A stretch of 64,000 nucleotides of DNA. Source: Nitrospira sp. UBA5698 (GTDB taxonomy: Bacteria > Nitrospirota > Nitrospiria > Nitrospirales > Nitrospiraceae). Location of the stretch: contig DIHK01000061.1 of the NCBI GenBank assembly GCA_002420115.1, forward strand, positions 7,566-71,565, given 5' to 3'. Positions 36,306-46,557 of this stretch are shown here, piece after piece. The position numbers and the translations under genes are program-made. The notes beneath the pieces are model-generated. The model saw nothing but the letters and a program-made list of their open reading frames with translations, was not told where the DNA came from and ran no database searches. How positions within the stretch are numbered: position 1 is the first letter of the stretch; the number at the start of each line of letters is the position of its first letter.

Positions 36306-36387
36306 TCGTGTGGGGGTGATAGATCTCTGATCTGTAAAACCGGTATTTTCAAATGCGGTTTTCTATGGAGAGGTGCCAAGTATCATT

Positions 36388-37617
36388 ATGAAAATTGCAT
36401 TTCTCGTTGACCAATTCCCGTCTGTAGCCGAGACATTTGTATTGAATCAGATTATGGGGTTATTAGACTTGGGACATGATGTCCATGTTTTTGCAAACGG
36501 ATCAGTTAAAAATGTAAAAATTCATGACCAGTATCGGAAATCGAATTTGTTAACAAAAACCCACTACTATGGGATTCCTGAGAACAAAGTACGGAGGGTC
36601 TTAAAGGCTATTGCCCTTATCATCAAGTATTCGCCAAAAAACTATGGCGTTGTAGCCAGGTCATTAAATGTCTATAGATACGGGAAGCAGTCCTTGTCTC
36701 TTACTCTTCTTTTTATGAGCATTTCGCTATTGGAACGAGGCCAGTTTGACGTCATCCATGCTCAGTTCGGTACGTTAGGACTGTTTGCGGTCCCCTTAAA
36801 GCAAATTCTCTCAAGTGATTGCAGGATTGTCACATCCATTCGGGGTTATGATGTGACCGTCTTTCTCAAAAAGCATCCGGGCGCGTATGATTGCTTATTT
36901 CGGGGAGGAGATTTATTTTTGCCGGTATGTGAGTTTCTTAAGGAGCGGTTAATCCACGAGGGATGTGAGAAGAAAAAGATTGAGGTTCATTATTCCGGCA
37001 TTGATTGTTCGAAATTTGAATATCGTCAAAGGCAGCGCGTTCCAGGTGAGCCCATACAGGTGCTAACCATCGCGAGATTAATTGAAAAGAAAGGAGTGGC
37101 TATTGCGATTGAGGCTGTGTCACGCCTTCTATCCACAAGGGAGAAGATTGAATACACGGTCGTCGGTGATGGAATACTGCGTCAGAGTTTGCAGCAACTG
37201 ATACAAGACAGAGGTATTGAGGGACAGGTTAGATTGGTGGGATCGAAAACCCATGAAGAAGTTAAAATGTTTCTCGAGAAGTCACATGTGTTGATCGCGC
37301 CGAGTTTGACTTCTGAAAGTGGTGATCAGGAAGGAATCCCAAATGTTATAAAAGAGGCAATGGCTTCGGGCTTACCGGTGATCAGTACGGTTCACAGTGG
37401 GATACCGGAGCTGGTGAGCGATGGTGTGTCAGGGTTGTTGGTGCCGGAAAGGGATGCGGCGTCTCTCGCAGATGCGCTTCTCTATCTGATACGCCATCCG
37501 GAAATTTGTAAGGAGATGGGTCAGGCGGGAACGAGACAGGTTGGACAAAAGTTTGATACAAACTCCTTGAATAAGAAATTGGAGGAGTTATACATGGGAA
37601 TTGTGCGAGAAACATGA
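36388..37617 (+). CDS. Family 4 glycosyltransferase
   Basis: GT-B retaining glycosyltransferase of about 409 residues starting KIAFLVDQFPSVAETFVLNQ. The donor-binding half has TIARLIEKKGVAIAIEA and the E-x7-E segment EGIPNVIKEAMASGLPVI near 322. The QFPSVAETF start is typical of colanic-acid-type (WcaL-like) enzymes. ATG at 36388 is preferred over the GTG at 36373, which would have its ribosome site too close. Confidence 0.92.
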   Translation: MKIAFLVDQFPSVAETFVLNQIMGLLDLGHDVHVFANGSVKNVKIHDQYRKSNLLTKTHYYGIPENKVRRVLKAIALIIKYSPKNYGVVARSLNVYRYGKQSLSLTLLFMSISLLERGQFDVIHAQFGTLGLFAVPLKQILSSDCRIVTSIRGYDVTVFLKKHPGAYDCLFRGGDLFLPVCEFLKERLIHEGCEKKKIEVHYSGIDCSKFEYRQRQRVPGEPIQVLTIARLIEKKGVAIAIEAVSRLLSTREKIEYTVVGDGILRQSLQQLIQDRGIEGQVRLVGSKTHEEVKMFLEKSHVLIAPSLTSESGDQEGIPNVIKEAMASGLPVISTVHSGIPELVSDGVSGLLVPERDAASLADALLYLIRHPEICKEMGQAGTRQVGQKFDTNSLNKKLEELYMGIVRET

Positions 37618-37812
37618 CTCCCTGCCACCAAAGCTTTCCAAACCCATCAGTAAGCATTTACTTTAGATCCCCTTCGATGTCCATTTTTGATTTGCGCCGA
37701 CGATGTGAGATGGCGTCAGCGTTTCAAGATTCGGTATAGCACAAGGAATTATCTCGTAACGGCCGCTGAGCAGTTGTTTGAGCGAATGCATCTAGAGGGA
37801 AGGACGGGGCAG

Positions 37813-39129
37813 ATGTCGTACAGGCCCAAACTGCTTTTCCTGGCATGCTACTTTCCGCCGGTGCAGGCGATTGGTGCTGTTCGTGTTGGGAAAATAGCAA
37901 GGTATTTGGGTGGGTTAGGGTGGGATGTGACGGTAGTGACACCCGATCCTTCTCTATGGAGAAATGTCGATGACATCGGGAAGTTCTTGACCGAGTTAGA
38001 ACGTGGTGGTCTCAATCGGATTTTGACTGGTCATCAATGGCGGTTTCTGGTGCCTAATCATCTGAAATGCTGGGATCAGAACATGGGAAGGGTTGCAGGA
38101 GGAATCTGCCGAACGATTGCACGACACCTAGGTATTGATATGCATATAGGTTGGGTCAAGGAGGCGGAGAGAGCTTGTTCAACTCTGAGTCCGAAGGACG
38201 TGGACATAATCCTTGCCTCCGGTTCGCCGTTCGTGGCGTTTCGGCTGGCAAAAAGCCTATCGGACCGACTGAGGCGGCCTTATGTGCTAGACTATCGTGA
38301 CCCCTGGACTCAGAGCCGTTTTGTTGATCGCCCGCTGCGACCCAAAAACGTTCGGGAAGAGGCCGGTCTTCTTAAAGATTGTGCGGCGGTTACCATTGTG
38401 TCGCCTTCGTGGGCCGAGGACTTGCATCAACGTTACGGGGTTGGGGAAAAGGTTCATGTGGTGACAAACGGCTACGACCCTAACGAGGTGGCAGCTGTTA
38501 GACCATACGACTTTGGGCATTGTGCCTTTGTGTTTACAGGAAGCTTCTATCCACCGAAGATCTCACTCGCCCCTTTCCTAGCTGCGCTCAAACTTTTGAA
38601 AGAATCTCAGAATGAAAGGGGCGATGAATGGTACTTTCATTACTATGGGGTTCAGGAAGACTACGTTCGTCAACAGGCAGCTCAGTATGGTCTGACTGAT
38701 CGGATAGTGCTGCACGGAAGAGTACCAAGACGTGAGGCTTTAGCGGCAGTCAAGGGTGCAAACCTTGCTCTGGGCATCAGTTCAATTTATGAGCAAAGCC
38801 AACTAATTGATAAAGGGACCATACCGGGTAAAATATTTGAAGCCATCGGACTCGGAACGCCGGTTCTTCTCATTGCCCCTCTCGGAAGTGACGCAACAGC
38901 TCTGCTGACTCCCACCGGATTAGTGAAAAGTTTTACGGGCTCCGACACTCAGGGTATGGTATCGTTTCTCCAGGATGTGGTTTGTGGACGGGCTTCCCAG
39001 CCTAAGAATGTCGAGAGCTGTTCCTGGACGACACTCTCAAAGAATCTCGATGTCATCCTACGGGGGTGCTTGACGTTTACCACGGGTCATCACTATCTGA
39101 GAGACGGAGCTGGGAGTGAGCCACGATAG
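37813..39129 (+). CDS. GT-B (family 4-like) glycosyltransferase
   Basis: About 438 residues. The N-terminal part reads LFLACYFPPVQAIGAVRVGKI, then WDVTVVTP, as in FPPxxxxGxxR-type GT4-like proteins. The middle has LDYRDPWTQSRF, and the C-terminal donor site region is KIFEAIGLGTPVLLIAPLG. The canonical second Glu of the E-x7-E motif is less obvious than in the neighbouring GT4 enzymes. ATG at 37813 follows GGACGGGG; ATG at 37786 and a leader from 37687 are possible longer starts. Confidence 0.85.
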   Translation: MSYRPKLLFLACYFPPVQAIGAVRVGKIARYLGGLGWDVTVVTPDPSLWRNVDDIGKFLTELERGGLNRILTGHQWRFLVPNHLKCWDQNMGRVAGGICRTIARHLGIDMHIGWVKEAERACSTLSPKDVDIILASGSPFVAFRLAKSLSDRLRRPYVLDYRDPWTQSRFVDRPLRPKNVREEAGLLKDCAAVTIVSPSWAEDLHQRYGVGEKVHVVTNGYDPNEVAAVRPYDFGHCAFVFTGSFYPPKISLAPFLAALKLLKESQNERGDEWYFHYYGVQEDYVRQQAAQYGLTDRIVLHGRVPRREALAAVKGANLALGISSIYEQSQLIDKGTIPGKIFEAIGLGTPVLLIAPLGSDATALLTPTGLVKSFTGSDTQGMVSFLQDVVCGRASQPKNVESCSWTTLSKNLDVILRGCLTFTTGHHYLRDGAGSEPR

Positions 39130-39371
39130 ACAAGTCATACACTGACAGTAGTCTCCAATAGAAAACGGGAATCTAGTACGAAATACCAATAACAACGTGG
39201 CGTTTCATCGGTACCAAGATGTCTCCGATTTGAAAGTGTGGTGAATTCCATGCCTATATGTATCAACAGATTATGCTCAGATAAGTGGCCTTTTCTGGTT
39301 TTACCGGACACTACTGATACACTGATGTTGGTCATTCAACACATGGGCAAAGAAGAATCTAAAAAGCTTCT

Positions 39372-40706
39372 ATGATTGATAAGCCTATTAGGCCTGAGCA
39401 GAGGCCTTCAGTCAGCGCGGCACCTATCTCACTGCGTCCCATCTTGCCTCAAGCCGGCACCACCCTGGTCGAGCGATTCTTGCTGCTGGCCACCGTTACC
39501 ATTTTACCGCTGGAAAATCATATTCCCACAGTGGCCGGGATGAGCGTCAGCTTTCTCATCTTTGCCGTGCTCGCCATATATGTCATTCTGTTGTGTCCTC
39601 GCACCTTAGGTATGATATGGTGCCATCCTATTTTCATCGCAGCGTATGCCTTCATTGCGGTTAGCACCCTTCTGGAATTTTCGAGTCCGCTATCCAGCTA
39701 TGAGACGATTATACGATTTGCACAAATGATCGTAGGTGCAATGTGTGTGGCGGTACTAAGTAGAGATCGGCCAGGATTAACTGCCGGCCTGTATGGACAT
39801 ATTGCAGCAGCCTTGTGGGTATCCGTTTTCCTCTTTTTCAACTCGTACGGAACGCTGAACGATATGGGGGCAGGAAGTAGTTTCAATGAGGCTACCACGA
39901 TTCGGGGTGGAGTAGATGCGGGCTTCCAGAACAATTTAAATAGGGTAGCTTATGTATGCATTCAGGGAGCAATTGTCGCATTTGCCCTGTTTCTATCGGA
40001 CCGGTTCAACCTTTTCCGTATCCCATTGTTGGGAGTGAGCATCTTCTGCCTCGTCGCCGCGTTACTAACGATGTCGAGGGGTGCTTTTGTGATCGGCCTG
40101 GTGGCCTTTCTAGCAATTCTCTATGCTTACGGAGTTAGAAAATATGGGAAAGCATTGATTCTTGTTTCCATCTTAGGTTTGAGCATCTATCCGTTGGTTC
40201 CTGACGTTGTCTGGACCCGGATGAAGTTTACGACCGAGAAGGATGAGTACGGAAAGACCGAGGCACGTGCATTTATATATACCACGGCAATCAACCACCT
40301 GTCAGAATATTTTGTGTCCGGTGTTGGTTCGGGAAATTACTTTCGAAAGTGGGGATTTGAGAAGGGGTTTGTCAGAAGGGGCGCTGTGCTCGGTGCACAC
40401 AACGCATTTCTACAGGTCACAATTATGTGGGGTGTTCTCGGACTCTTGATGTTTCTGTGGATCATATGGTGCGTCTATCGTTCCATCCCATTGCGATGTG
40501 GGCGTGATGAGCTTTCTCTTGCGCTGCTAAGTATTCTCGTTTCGGGCGCTCTCTATTTGTTGGTGTCGCACATTGTGTATGACAAAGTGTATGCCTTTGC
40601 CGTAGGTATGTTGGTTGGTGCAAGGCAAGGGATCTGGCCGAGGGGTATCGTGTCGACAAGTGAGGTGAACACACACCGACCGGGTGCCGATAATAACATT
40701 AACTGA
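39372..40706 (+). CDS. O-antigen polymerase/ligase-like membrane protein (Wzy/WaaL type)
   Basis: A 444-residue protein with about ten to twelve hydrophobic segments and one large periplasmic-type loop (about 285-345). The loop contains the signature pattern VSGVGSGNYF, then AHNAFLQVTIMWGVLG, seen in O-antigen polymerases and ligases. Distinguishing polymerase from ligase needs comparison. Its presence beside a Wzm/Wzt pair is mixed, because ABC-dependent export usually does not need a Wzy. Confidence 0.85.
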   Translation: MIDKPIRPEQRPSVSAAPISLRPILPQAGTTLVERFLLLATVTILPLENHIPTVAGMSVSFLIFAVLAIYVILLCPRTLGMIWCHPIFIAAYAFIAVSTLLEFSSPLSSYETIIRFAQMIVGAMCVAVLSRDRPGLTAGLYGHIAAALWVSVFLFFNSYGTLNDMGAGSSFNEATTIRGGVDAGFQNNLNRVAYVCIQGAIVAFALFLSDRFNLFRIPLLGVSIFCLVAALLTMSRGAFVIGLVAFLAILYAYGVRKYGKALILVSILGLSIYPLVPDVVWTRMKFTTEKDEYGKTEARAFIYTTAINHLSEYFVSGVGSGNYFRKWGFEKGFVRRGAVLGAHNAFLQVTIMWGVLGLLMFLWIIWCVYRSIPLRCGRDELSLALLSILVSGALYLLVSHIVYDKVYAFAVGMLVGARQGIWPRGIVSTSEVNTHRPGADNNIN

Positions 40707-40780
40707 GACTTTGTTTGTAAGTAGTTCAGACGGCTGACTTGATCAGGCTGGAACTATTCGCGAAAGAGAACAGTGCTAGT

Positions 40781-41891
40781 ATGAAACAGCCCTATAGAAG
40801 TTCTGAGAGAATCGCTTCATTCCAAGAAATGAACTGCCCGCCTTCTCTATTTGTCGAACAATTAGGTCTAGGGGGATTTAGGGCATCAACCCTTCTACCT
40901 GATACAAGCCATGGACCGAAGACAGCATCAACGGGTTGTCGCCGTATGGAGGAATTCTCCCAACGATCGTTTCGCTGTAGAAATTCGTGTGCTTGATGTG
41001 TTCGTGAGTGCCCTAGGAACTGAGCCAAGACGATTAGCCAGATTACAAGCTCTAAGCAGTTTGGTGTTTGCTCTGAGACCAGAGGTGATTCATTCGTATT
41101 CGTTCTATACCAATATCCTTGCCTGATGGGTGGCGCAAGATACGGCCGCTATGCCGATTGAGGCAGGGCAAAACAGCTTCATTTCAGAACGGCGACATAG
41201 GACGTTGCTTAGGAAGCTGTCTACCCGATGGCCTCACGATCAGATTTTCAATCGCTCAACAGCGGCGCAGAATGCCCAGCACGTCGCTACATTTTTCCGC
41301 CCCGCTTGCAGCTACATCGTCCAGAATGGCGTTGATCTGGGCAAGTTCTCGCCTCAGGGCCTGCCCGAACAAGGGTGTATTTTGGCTGTGGGAAGCTTAC
41401 TGCCGATAACACGTTGGAATCATCTTCTTCGAGTCGTCGCTTGTCTCAAAGAGAAAGGGTTAGAGTTCAAGGTGCTTCATGCAGGCTCAGGCCCATTGAG
41501 AGAAGAACTAGAGGCCATGGCAAGAGGGATGCATGTGGAACACGTGATTCGGTTCTTGGGCCATCGAGATGATATTCCAAGCTTACTTGCCGGCCCTGCC
41601 TTTCTCGTGCATAGGTCCGACGTGGAGGGCCTGCCGAATGCTGCGCTGGAGCCAATGCCCTGTGGTTGTGCTGTCGTTGGCGCTGACGTAGGTGACGTCC
41701 CCTTTTTGATCGATGACGGGAAGACATTGTTCATTGGAGCAAGACAGGATGAGACTGCACTGGTCAATCGCATGGACATCCTCCTGGCAGACCGTGAATC
41801 GTACCGCCGGATGAGAGAAGCTGGCCGACTCAACGCTGAACAAGAATTTAGCCTTGAATACTTAGTTTCTGAGACATGTACGGTCTATTGA
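40781..41891 (+). pseudogene. Family 4 glycosyltransferase, broken by a frameshift and a nonsense codon
   Basis: The conceptual protein aligns throughout with the intact GT4 gene at 44011-45192. The start region FVEQLGLGG parallels the intact GQLRLGG. Reading then has to move one frame at 40871-40877 (an apparent one-base insertion in the G-run) to continue as HQPFYLIQ. LRPEVIHSYSFYTNILA is followed by TGA at 41124-41126, where TGG (Trp) would fit, and the same frame continues WVAQDTAAMPIE to 41891. The C-terminal donor-binding part is intact (EGLPNAALEPMPCGCAVV). The 3' piece could in principle still be translated from 41130 but lacks the acceptor half. Confidence 0.85.
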
Positions 41892-41916
41892 ACCGAGGAA
41901 TGGAAGGACATGTAGA

Positions 41917-43839
41917 ATGTGTGGAATTGGCGGGTGGATTGGATCTCAAGATGACGGCGACACAGTTGCCGATCGCATGCGGCAGGCGCTGCATCACCGA
42001 GGGCCAGACGGCTACGGAGTCAGGTCGTTCCCTTCTGCTACTCTTATCCACACGAGACTGTCCATCATCGATCTGTCAGAATCTGGCGCTCAACCGATGG
42101 CAAATGAAGCCGGAACAATCTGGACGGCTTTCAACGGAGAGATTTATAACCATCGGGAGTTGAGGAACGATCTGGAACGAAAAGGCCATCATTTTCGCGG
42201 CCATTCAGATTCTGAGGTCATACCTCATCTCTATGAAGAGCTAGGCCCAGGTTTTGTGGAGCGGTTGAGGGGGATGTTTGCGATCGCGATTTATGATGCT
42301 CGTGCTCAAACACTTCTTCTTGCTCGTGATCGTTTCGGAATCAAACCGCTCTTTTACGCCCTGACGAAGACGAGGCTGGCATTTGCAAGTGAACTCAGAG
42401 CCCTGCGGTGTGTAAAGGATATCGATACGAGACCGAACAGACAGGCAATCTATGACTCAGCAGCACTGTTTTATGTTCCAGCTCCTGAGACCTTCTATCA
42501 AGGTATCTGTGCATTGCAAGCCGGAGAAATTCTTGAAGCGAGTTTGATGCGGGATGGTGCGATTTTCTGTAAAACACGCCGATATTGGAGGGGGGTTATC
42601 GCACCGAACCAAAGCTTGTCTTTGTCGGAAGCTGTTGATCAAGCGGAAGGTTTGCTGACTGCGGCGGTGCAACGTCAGTTGGAAAGTGAGGTTCATCTCG
42701 GTTCTCTGCTGAGCGGCGGGATCGATTCTTCGCTCGTCAGCGCGGCAGCTCAACAAGCACTTCAGGGAACACTGCAGACCTATAATGTTCGTTTCTTTGA
42801 CCGAAAATTTGATGAGACGGCGGCTGCATTAGCCGTGGCTCAGCACATCGGAAGCCGTCATGTGACTCTTGATATGGATGAGGGACAAGGAACATGGGAA
42901 CACGTTGTAGATTTGCTGACCCATGCGGGGCAGCCTTTTGCCGATACGTCACTGTTTGGTGTAAATGCGGTGTGTCGATTGATGCGTACCCATGTGACCG
43001 TGGCTCTTTCAGGCGATGGTGGGGATGAGGCATTTGGAGGGTATGATATCTATTGGCGGCTGGCACGAATTGCACAGATGCAACATTTTCCAGCTGTTAT
43101 GTGGGAAGTAAGTGCTTTGGCGCTTGATCGACTGGCGAAACTAACCGTTCTGCCGACCTATCTCCCGGCTCGTTTCAGAGCAATTGCGCAGGGCGATGAT
43201 ACGCAAGTCGTTCAAGGTCTATTCACCTTCGTACAAGAAGAGGAATTACGCGGTTTATGTTTGGACTATCAGAAGATGTTACCCATTCGACGGTTCTTTG
43301 AACCGCAATGGGAGCACTGCTTACCTCGTAAGACAGATCGAGTTGAGCGGCTCTCCGCCTTGGCGACAGAAGCAAATGTGCGCATGATGCTGGCGAACGA
43401 CTTTCTATTCAAGGTTGACCTTGCCAGCATGAAGGAAAGCCTGGAAGTCCGTGTGCCCATGCTGGATGAGGAACTGTTTTCGTTTGGTCTCACCTTGCCG
43501 CATAGACTCAAGGTAAAAGGGCGTGAGTGCAAGCAGGTTCTGCGGAAGGTTGCCGCACGACAACTTCCTCGAATGATCGCCGAGAAACCTAAACGTGGTT
43601 TTGGTGTTCCAGTGGATCGATGGGTAAATGCTGAGTTTCGGTCTTGTGTCAGAGAGACTCTACTTGGTTCATCAAGTCGACTACCCGAGTTGTTCAGGCC
43701 GGAAGGGTATGAGTCAATCGTGGAAGCGTTTTGCAGCGGTCGCCCCGACGGACGTTTTTCGAGGTCAGCCATATTTCGGCGGACAATTTTCCTGCTGTCC
43801 ATCCATTTGCATTTAGAAGGTGCTGGCTCGGTCTCCTAA
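41917..43839 (+). CDS. asnB: Asparagine synthase (glutamine-hydrolysing) family protein, copy 2
   Basis: A 640-residue class II amidotransferase: MCGIGGWIGS with Cys2 as nucleophile, HHRGPDGYGV, FNGEIYNHRELR, then the synthetase PP-loop LLSGGIDSSLV near 264 and LSGDGGDEAFGGYDIYW near 363. It lies between the broken and the intact copy of a GT4 glycosyltransferase, an arrangement seen in exosortase-associated exopolysaccharide loci, though no exosortase is visible here. It probably amidates a sugar acid in the polymer. Confidence 0.93.
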   Translation: MCGIGGWIGSQDDGDTVADRMRQALHHRGPDGYGVRSFPSATLIHTRLSIIDLSESGAQPMANEAGTIWTAFNGEIYNHRELRNDLERKGHHFRGHSDSEVIPHLYEELGPGFVERLRGMFAIAIYDARAQTLLLARDRFGIKPLFYALTKTRLAFASELRALRCVKDIDTRPNRQAIYDSAALFYVPAPETFYQGICALQAGEILEASLMRDGAIFCKTRRYWRGVIAPNQSLSLSEAVDQAEGLLTAAVQRQLESEVHLGSLLSGGIDSSLVSAAAQQALQGTLQTYNVRFFDRKFDETAAALAVAQHIGSRHVTLDMDEGQGTWEHVVDLLTHAGQPFADTSLFGVNAVCRLMRTHVTVALSGDGGDEAFGGYDIYWRLARIAQMQHFPAVMWEVSALALDRLAKLTVLPTYLPARFRAIAQGDDTQVVQGLFTFVQEEELRGLCLDYQKMLPIRRFFEPQWEHCLPRKTDRVERLSALATEANVRMMLANDFLFKVDLASMKESLEVRVPMLDEELFSFGLTLPHRLKVKGRECKQVLRKVAARQLPRMIAEKPKRGFGVPVDRWVNAEFRSCVRETLLGSSSRLPELFRPEGYESIVEAFCSGRPDGRFSRSAIFRRTIFLLSIHLHLEGAGSVS

Positions 43840-44010
43840 GGGGAATTCGGAAGCCCTATGAGATTGTCATCCTGCAGACGGAGCCTATCCTTGTTTAAGG
43901 AGATTCGTACCGCCTGTCAGACCTGCGAGCCCCGAGACTTTGCTATCTTTGAAGAGCAACTCTGAAAGAGGTTTTTACTTACTCAAGCACTTTTGGAACG
44001 GGTGATCGCT

Positions 44011-45192
44011 GTGATCGATGGACATGGCATCGTGCTTAAGAATGAGACAGTTAGGTGTCGCCTGCTGTACGTGGTAGGACAACTTAGACTTGGGGGATTA
44101 GAGCGGCAACTGTACTATCTTCTCGCCAATTTGAATCATGCTAGATATTGTCCAGGGGTCGTTGTATGGAACCTCAATCACAATGATAAGTACTACAAGG
44201 ACATCGAAGCACTGACAATCCCACTGTACGGATTTCCACCTGAGTGGTCTTCTCCGGCTAAATTGAAAGCGTTAAGAGCCTTGACGCGGCAGCTCAGACC
44301 GGAAGTTATTCATTCCTACGGGTTTCATACAAACTTTGCCGTAGCGTATGCAGCATGGGCAACCAAAACGCTGGCGATAGGCTCTCGACGCAGCGAGTAC
44401 AATCCGCGCAAGCGAAGATCAGGAGGAGTCAAACGGCTGCTAAACGCAAAGTGGCCAGCTTTTCATATAGTCAATAGTACTCCATCGGCTGATGCGGCAA
44501 ATTGTGCCTTGAGTCTCTTCACATCCAGGCAGGTCGTCACCGTCCGCAACGCTCTCGACCTCAATCAGTTCAAGTGTGTGAGAGAGGTTTCTGAGAGGAG
44601 GGGTTATGTGGCAGCAATCGGGTCGTTGGTGTCGGTCAAGCGTTGGGATCGACTACTTAGAGTGGCTCGAAGCCTGAAAACTGTCTTAGGCGAGGATATA
44701 CGTTTTCAAATTGCTGGTGATGGTCCGTTGCGTGCAGCTCTCCATAAACTTGCGGATGACCTGGGTGTTTCTAAGATCGTTGAGTTTCGAGGAGCAATCC
44801 ATGACATACCCGCCTTCTTGAGTGGGGCTAAGTTTTTGGTCCATACTTCACAAAGTGAAGGGTGCCCCAATGTTGTGATGGAAGCGATGGCCTGTGGCCT
44901 TCCTGTCGTCGCGATGGAAACAGGTGAGATCCCCTATCTCGTGGAAGATGGCAAGACGGGATTTGTGGTGCGTCAGGAGGATGAGGCCACGTTCGTGAAG
45001 TATGTATCGCTTCTGCTCAGTAATGACGGACTTTGCTTGAAAATGGGGGAAGCCGCTAAAGAAAAGGCGAAGCGAGAGTTTACACTGGACAGGCTTGTCT
45101 CAGAGACGCTGGCAGCCTATAGGGTGGCAGGATGGAGAGATAGAATAGATGATGATCCCCTTAGGGCAATGGGGGAGGATCGAAACAATTAA
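44011..45192 (+). CDS. Family 4 glycosyltransferase
   Basis: GT-B enzyme of about 393 residues. LYVVGQLRLGGLERQLYYLL near the start is typical of GT4 enzymes in exopolysaccharide loci, LRPEVIHSYGFHTNF follows, and the donor site is SEGCPNVVMEAMACGLPVV near 283. The start is uncertain: GTG at 44011 has GGAACGGG upstream, GTG at 44002 and TTG at 43993 are alternatives. It is the intact paralogue of the broken gene at 40781-41891, which probably arose by duplication flanking asnB copy 2. Confidence 0.9.
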   Translation: MIDGHGIVLKNETVRCRLLYVVGQLRLGGLERQLYYLLANLNHARYCPGVVVWNLNHNDKYYKDIEALTIPLYGFPPEWSSPAKLKALRALTRQLRPEVIHSYGFHTNFAVAYAAWATKTLAIGSRRSEYNPRKRRSGGVKRLLNAKWPAFHIVNSTPSADAANCALSLFTSRQVVTVRNALDLNQFKCVREVSERRGYVAAIGSLVSVKRWDRLLRVARSLKTVLGEDIRFQIAGDGPLRAALHKLADDLGVSKIVEFRGAIHDIPAFLSGAKFLVHTSQSEGCPNVVMEAMACGLPVVAMETGEIPYLVEDGKTGFVVRQEDEATFVKYVSLLLSNDGLCLKMGEAAKEKAKREFTLDRLVSETLAAYRVAGWRDRIDDDPLRAMGEDRNN

Positions 45193-45408
45193 ATCAGTGT
45201 CGAGAATTTGTTTTGACGATAAAATCTCTCTTGGATAGCAATGGCCTTTATTGCTTTTCATTCATTGGAGATAATCCGTGCTTTGTTAAAGTGTGCTGGA
45301 GATGCGGTCGTCAGATCCATTGGGCATGGGTTGGCCTTCAACGTTTCATGACCGATTCGGGGGCATAGTATTCAAGGGTCGCGAAGAGGGAAGGAGGGTA
45401 TTTACTCG

Positions 45409-46557
45409 GTGAAGAGGAATCAGTGGATCTCATTAGCTCGATATTGGATTCCCAAGAACATTCGATATTGGGTGCAACGATATGTGTGTCTCACTCCACT
45501 CAAATTGCGTTGGAGTGAAGAAATATCTCCTCATTCAGGAGTTCTTTCGAGCGACAATAATTCAAGTGGTATTCCCTTCCGTATTGGAATCATTAAGAAT
45601 TCTATGTATGCACACGGAAGTTATGTAGCCGCATGCCTTGAAATGGGAGTGCCATTCCGAGTCATTGACCTTGCCAAGTCTGACTGGCTTGCTCAGGTAA
45701 GAGAATCCTCCTGCAAGGCTATGCTTGTTTGGGGGGACCCTTATTTAAGTATTTGGAATTCGATGATCAAAGACCGAATCGAAATTCTCGATCGCGAAAT
45801 GGGGATCACGGTCTTTCCCACCACGCGTGAAATGTGGTTCTACGAGGATAAGCGGCGGTTGGCCTATTGGCTGGCAACCAACGGAATTCCTCATCCTCGA
45901 ACGTGGGTATTCTATGATCTAGATGAGTGTCAGCAATTTGTTGCTTCGTGTGACCTACCCATAGTTTTCAAAGCGAGTTTTGGAGCCGTGGCTTCTGGAG
46001 TACGGTTATTTCATGATCGAGATAAACTTCGGCGATTTGTAGGCAAGGTTTTTAAAAAAGGTATTCTGCCCAATGGGTTCGATCGCCGCGACCGGCAATG
46101 GGGGACCGTGCTTCTTCAGGAGTACATTTCCGTGCTCAAAGAATGGAGATTGGTTAGAATTGGAGACTCATTTTTCGGCCACGTAAAAGGTTGCGTCGGT
46201 GGTTTTCACAGTGGTTCCGGGGTGGTTGAGTGGGATGTTCCTGAAGAACGGCATCTTAATTTTCTTTTGGAGGTTACTGAAAAAGGAAAGTTTCGAAGTA
46301 TGGACGTTGATGTGTTCGAAACTACAGATGGTCGGCTGCTTGTCAATGAACTACAAGCAGTCTTTGGGGCGAGTCATTCAGTAGATCAGATGCGAAAAGA
46401 TGGGATAGCGGGGAGGTTTGTACAAAAGGCAGGAAGCTCCGAGTGGATGTTTGAGCCTGGAGATTTTGCACGCAATGCTTGTGCGAACGAGAGAGTTCGT
46501 TACCTTATCGCATGTCGATCGGGGGGGATAAAGCAAGAATACGGGGGGTTAGTGTGA
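45409..46557 (+). CDS. ATP-grasp family protein (RimK-like)
   Basis: The 382-residue protein has a central ATP-grasp fold. Landmarks are DKRRLAYWLATNGIPHPRTWV, PIVFKASFGAVASGVRLF (ATP-binding lysine and flexible loop), VLLQEYISVLKEWRLVRIGD, and the metal-binding end VFETTDGRLLVNELQAVFG. ATP-grasp enzymes ligate a carboxylate to an amine. In this locus it could attach an amino acid to a sugar or peptide substrate. GTG start with AAGGAGGG ten bases upstream. The stop overlaps the next gene by one base. Confidence 0.8.
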   Translation: MKRNQWISLARYWIPKNIRYWVQRYVCLTPLKLRWSEEISPHSGVLSSDNNSSGIPFRIGIIKNSMYAHGSYVAACLEMGVPFRVIDLAKSDWLAQVRESSCKAMLVWGDPYLSIWNSMIKDRIEILDREMGITVFPTTREMWFYEDKRRLAYWLATNGIPHPRTWVFYDLDECQQFVASCDLPIVFKASFGAVASGVRLFHDRDKLRRFVGKVFKKGILPNGFDRRDRQWGTVLLQEYISVLKEWRLVRIGDSFFGHVKGCVGGFHSGSGVVEWDVPEERHLNFLLEVTEKGKFRSMDVDVFETTDGRLLVNELQAVFGASHSVDQMRKDGIAGRFVQKAGSSEWMFEPGDFARNACANERVRYLIACRSGGIKQEYGGLV

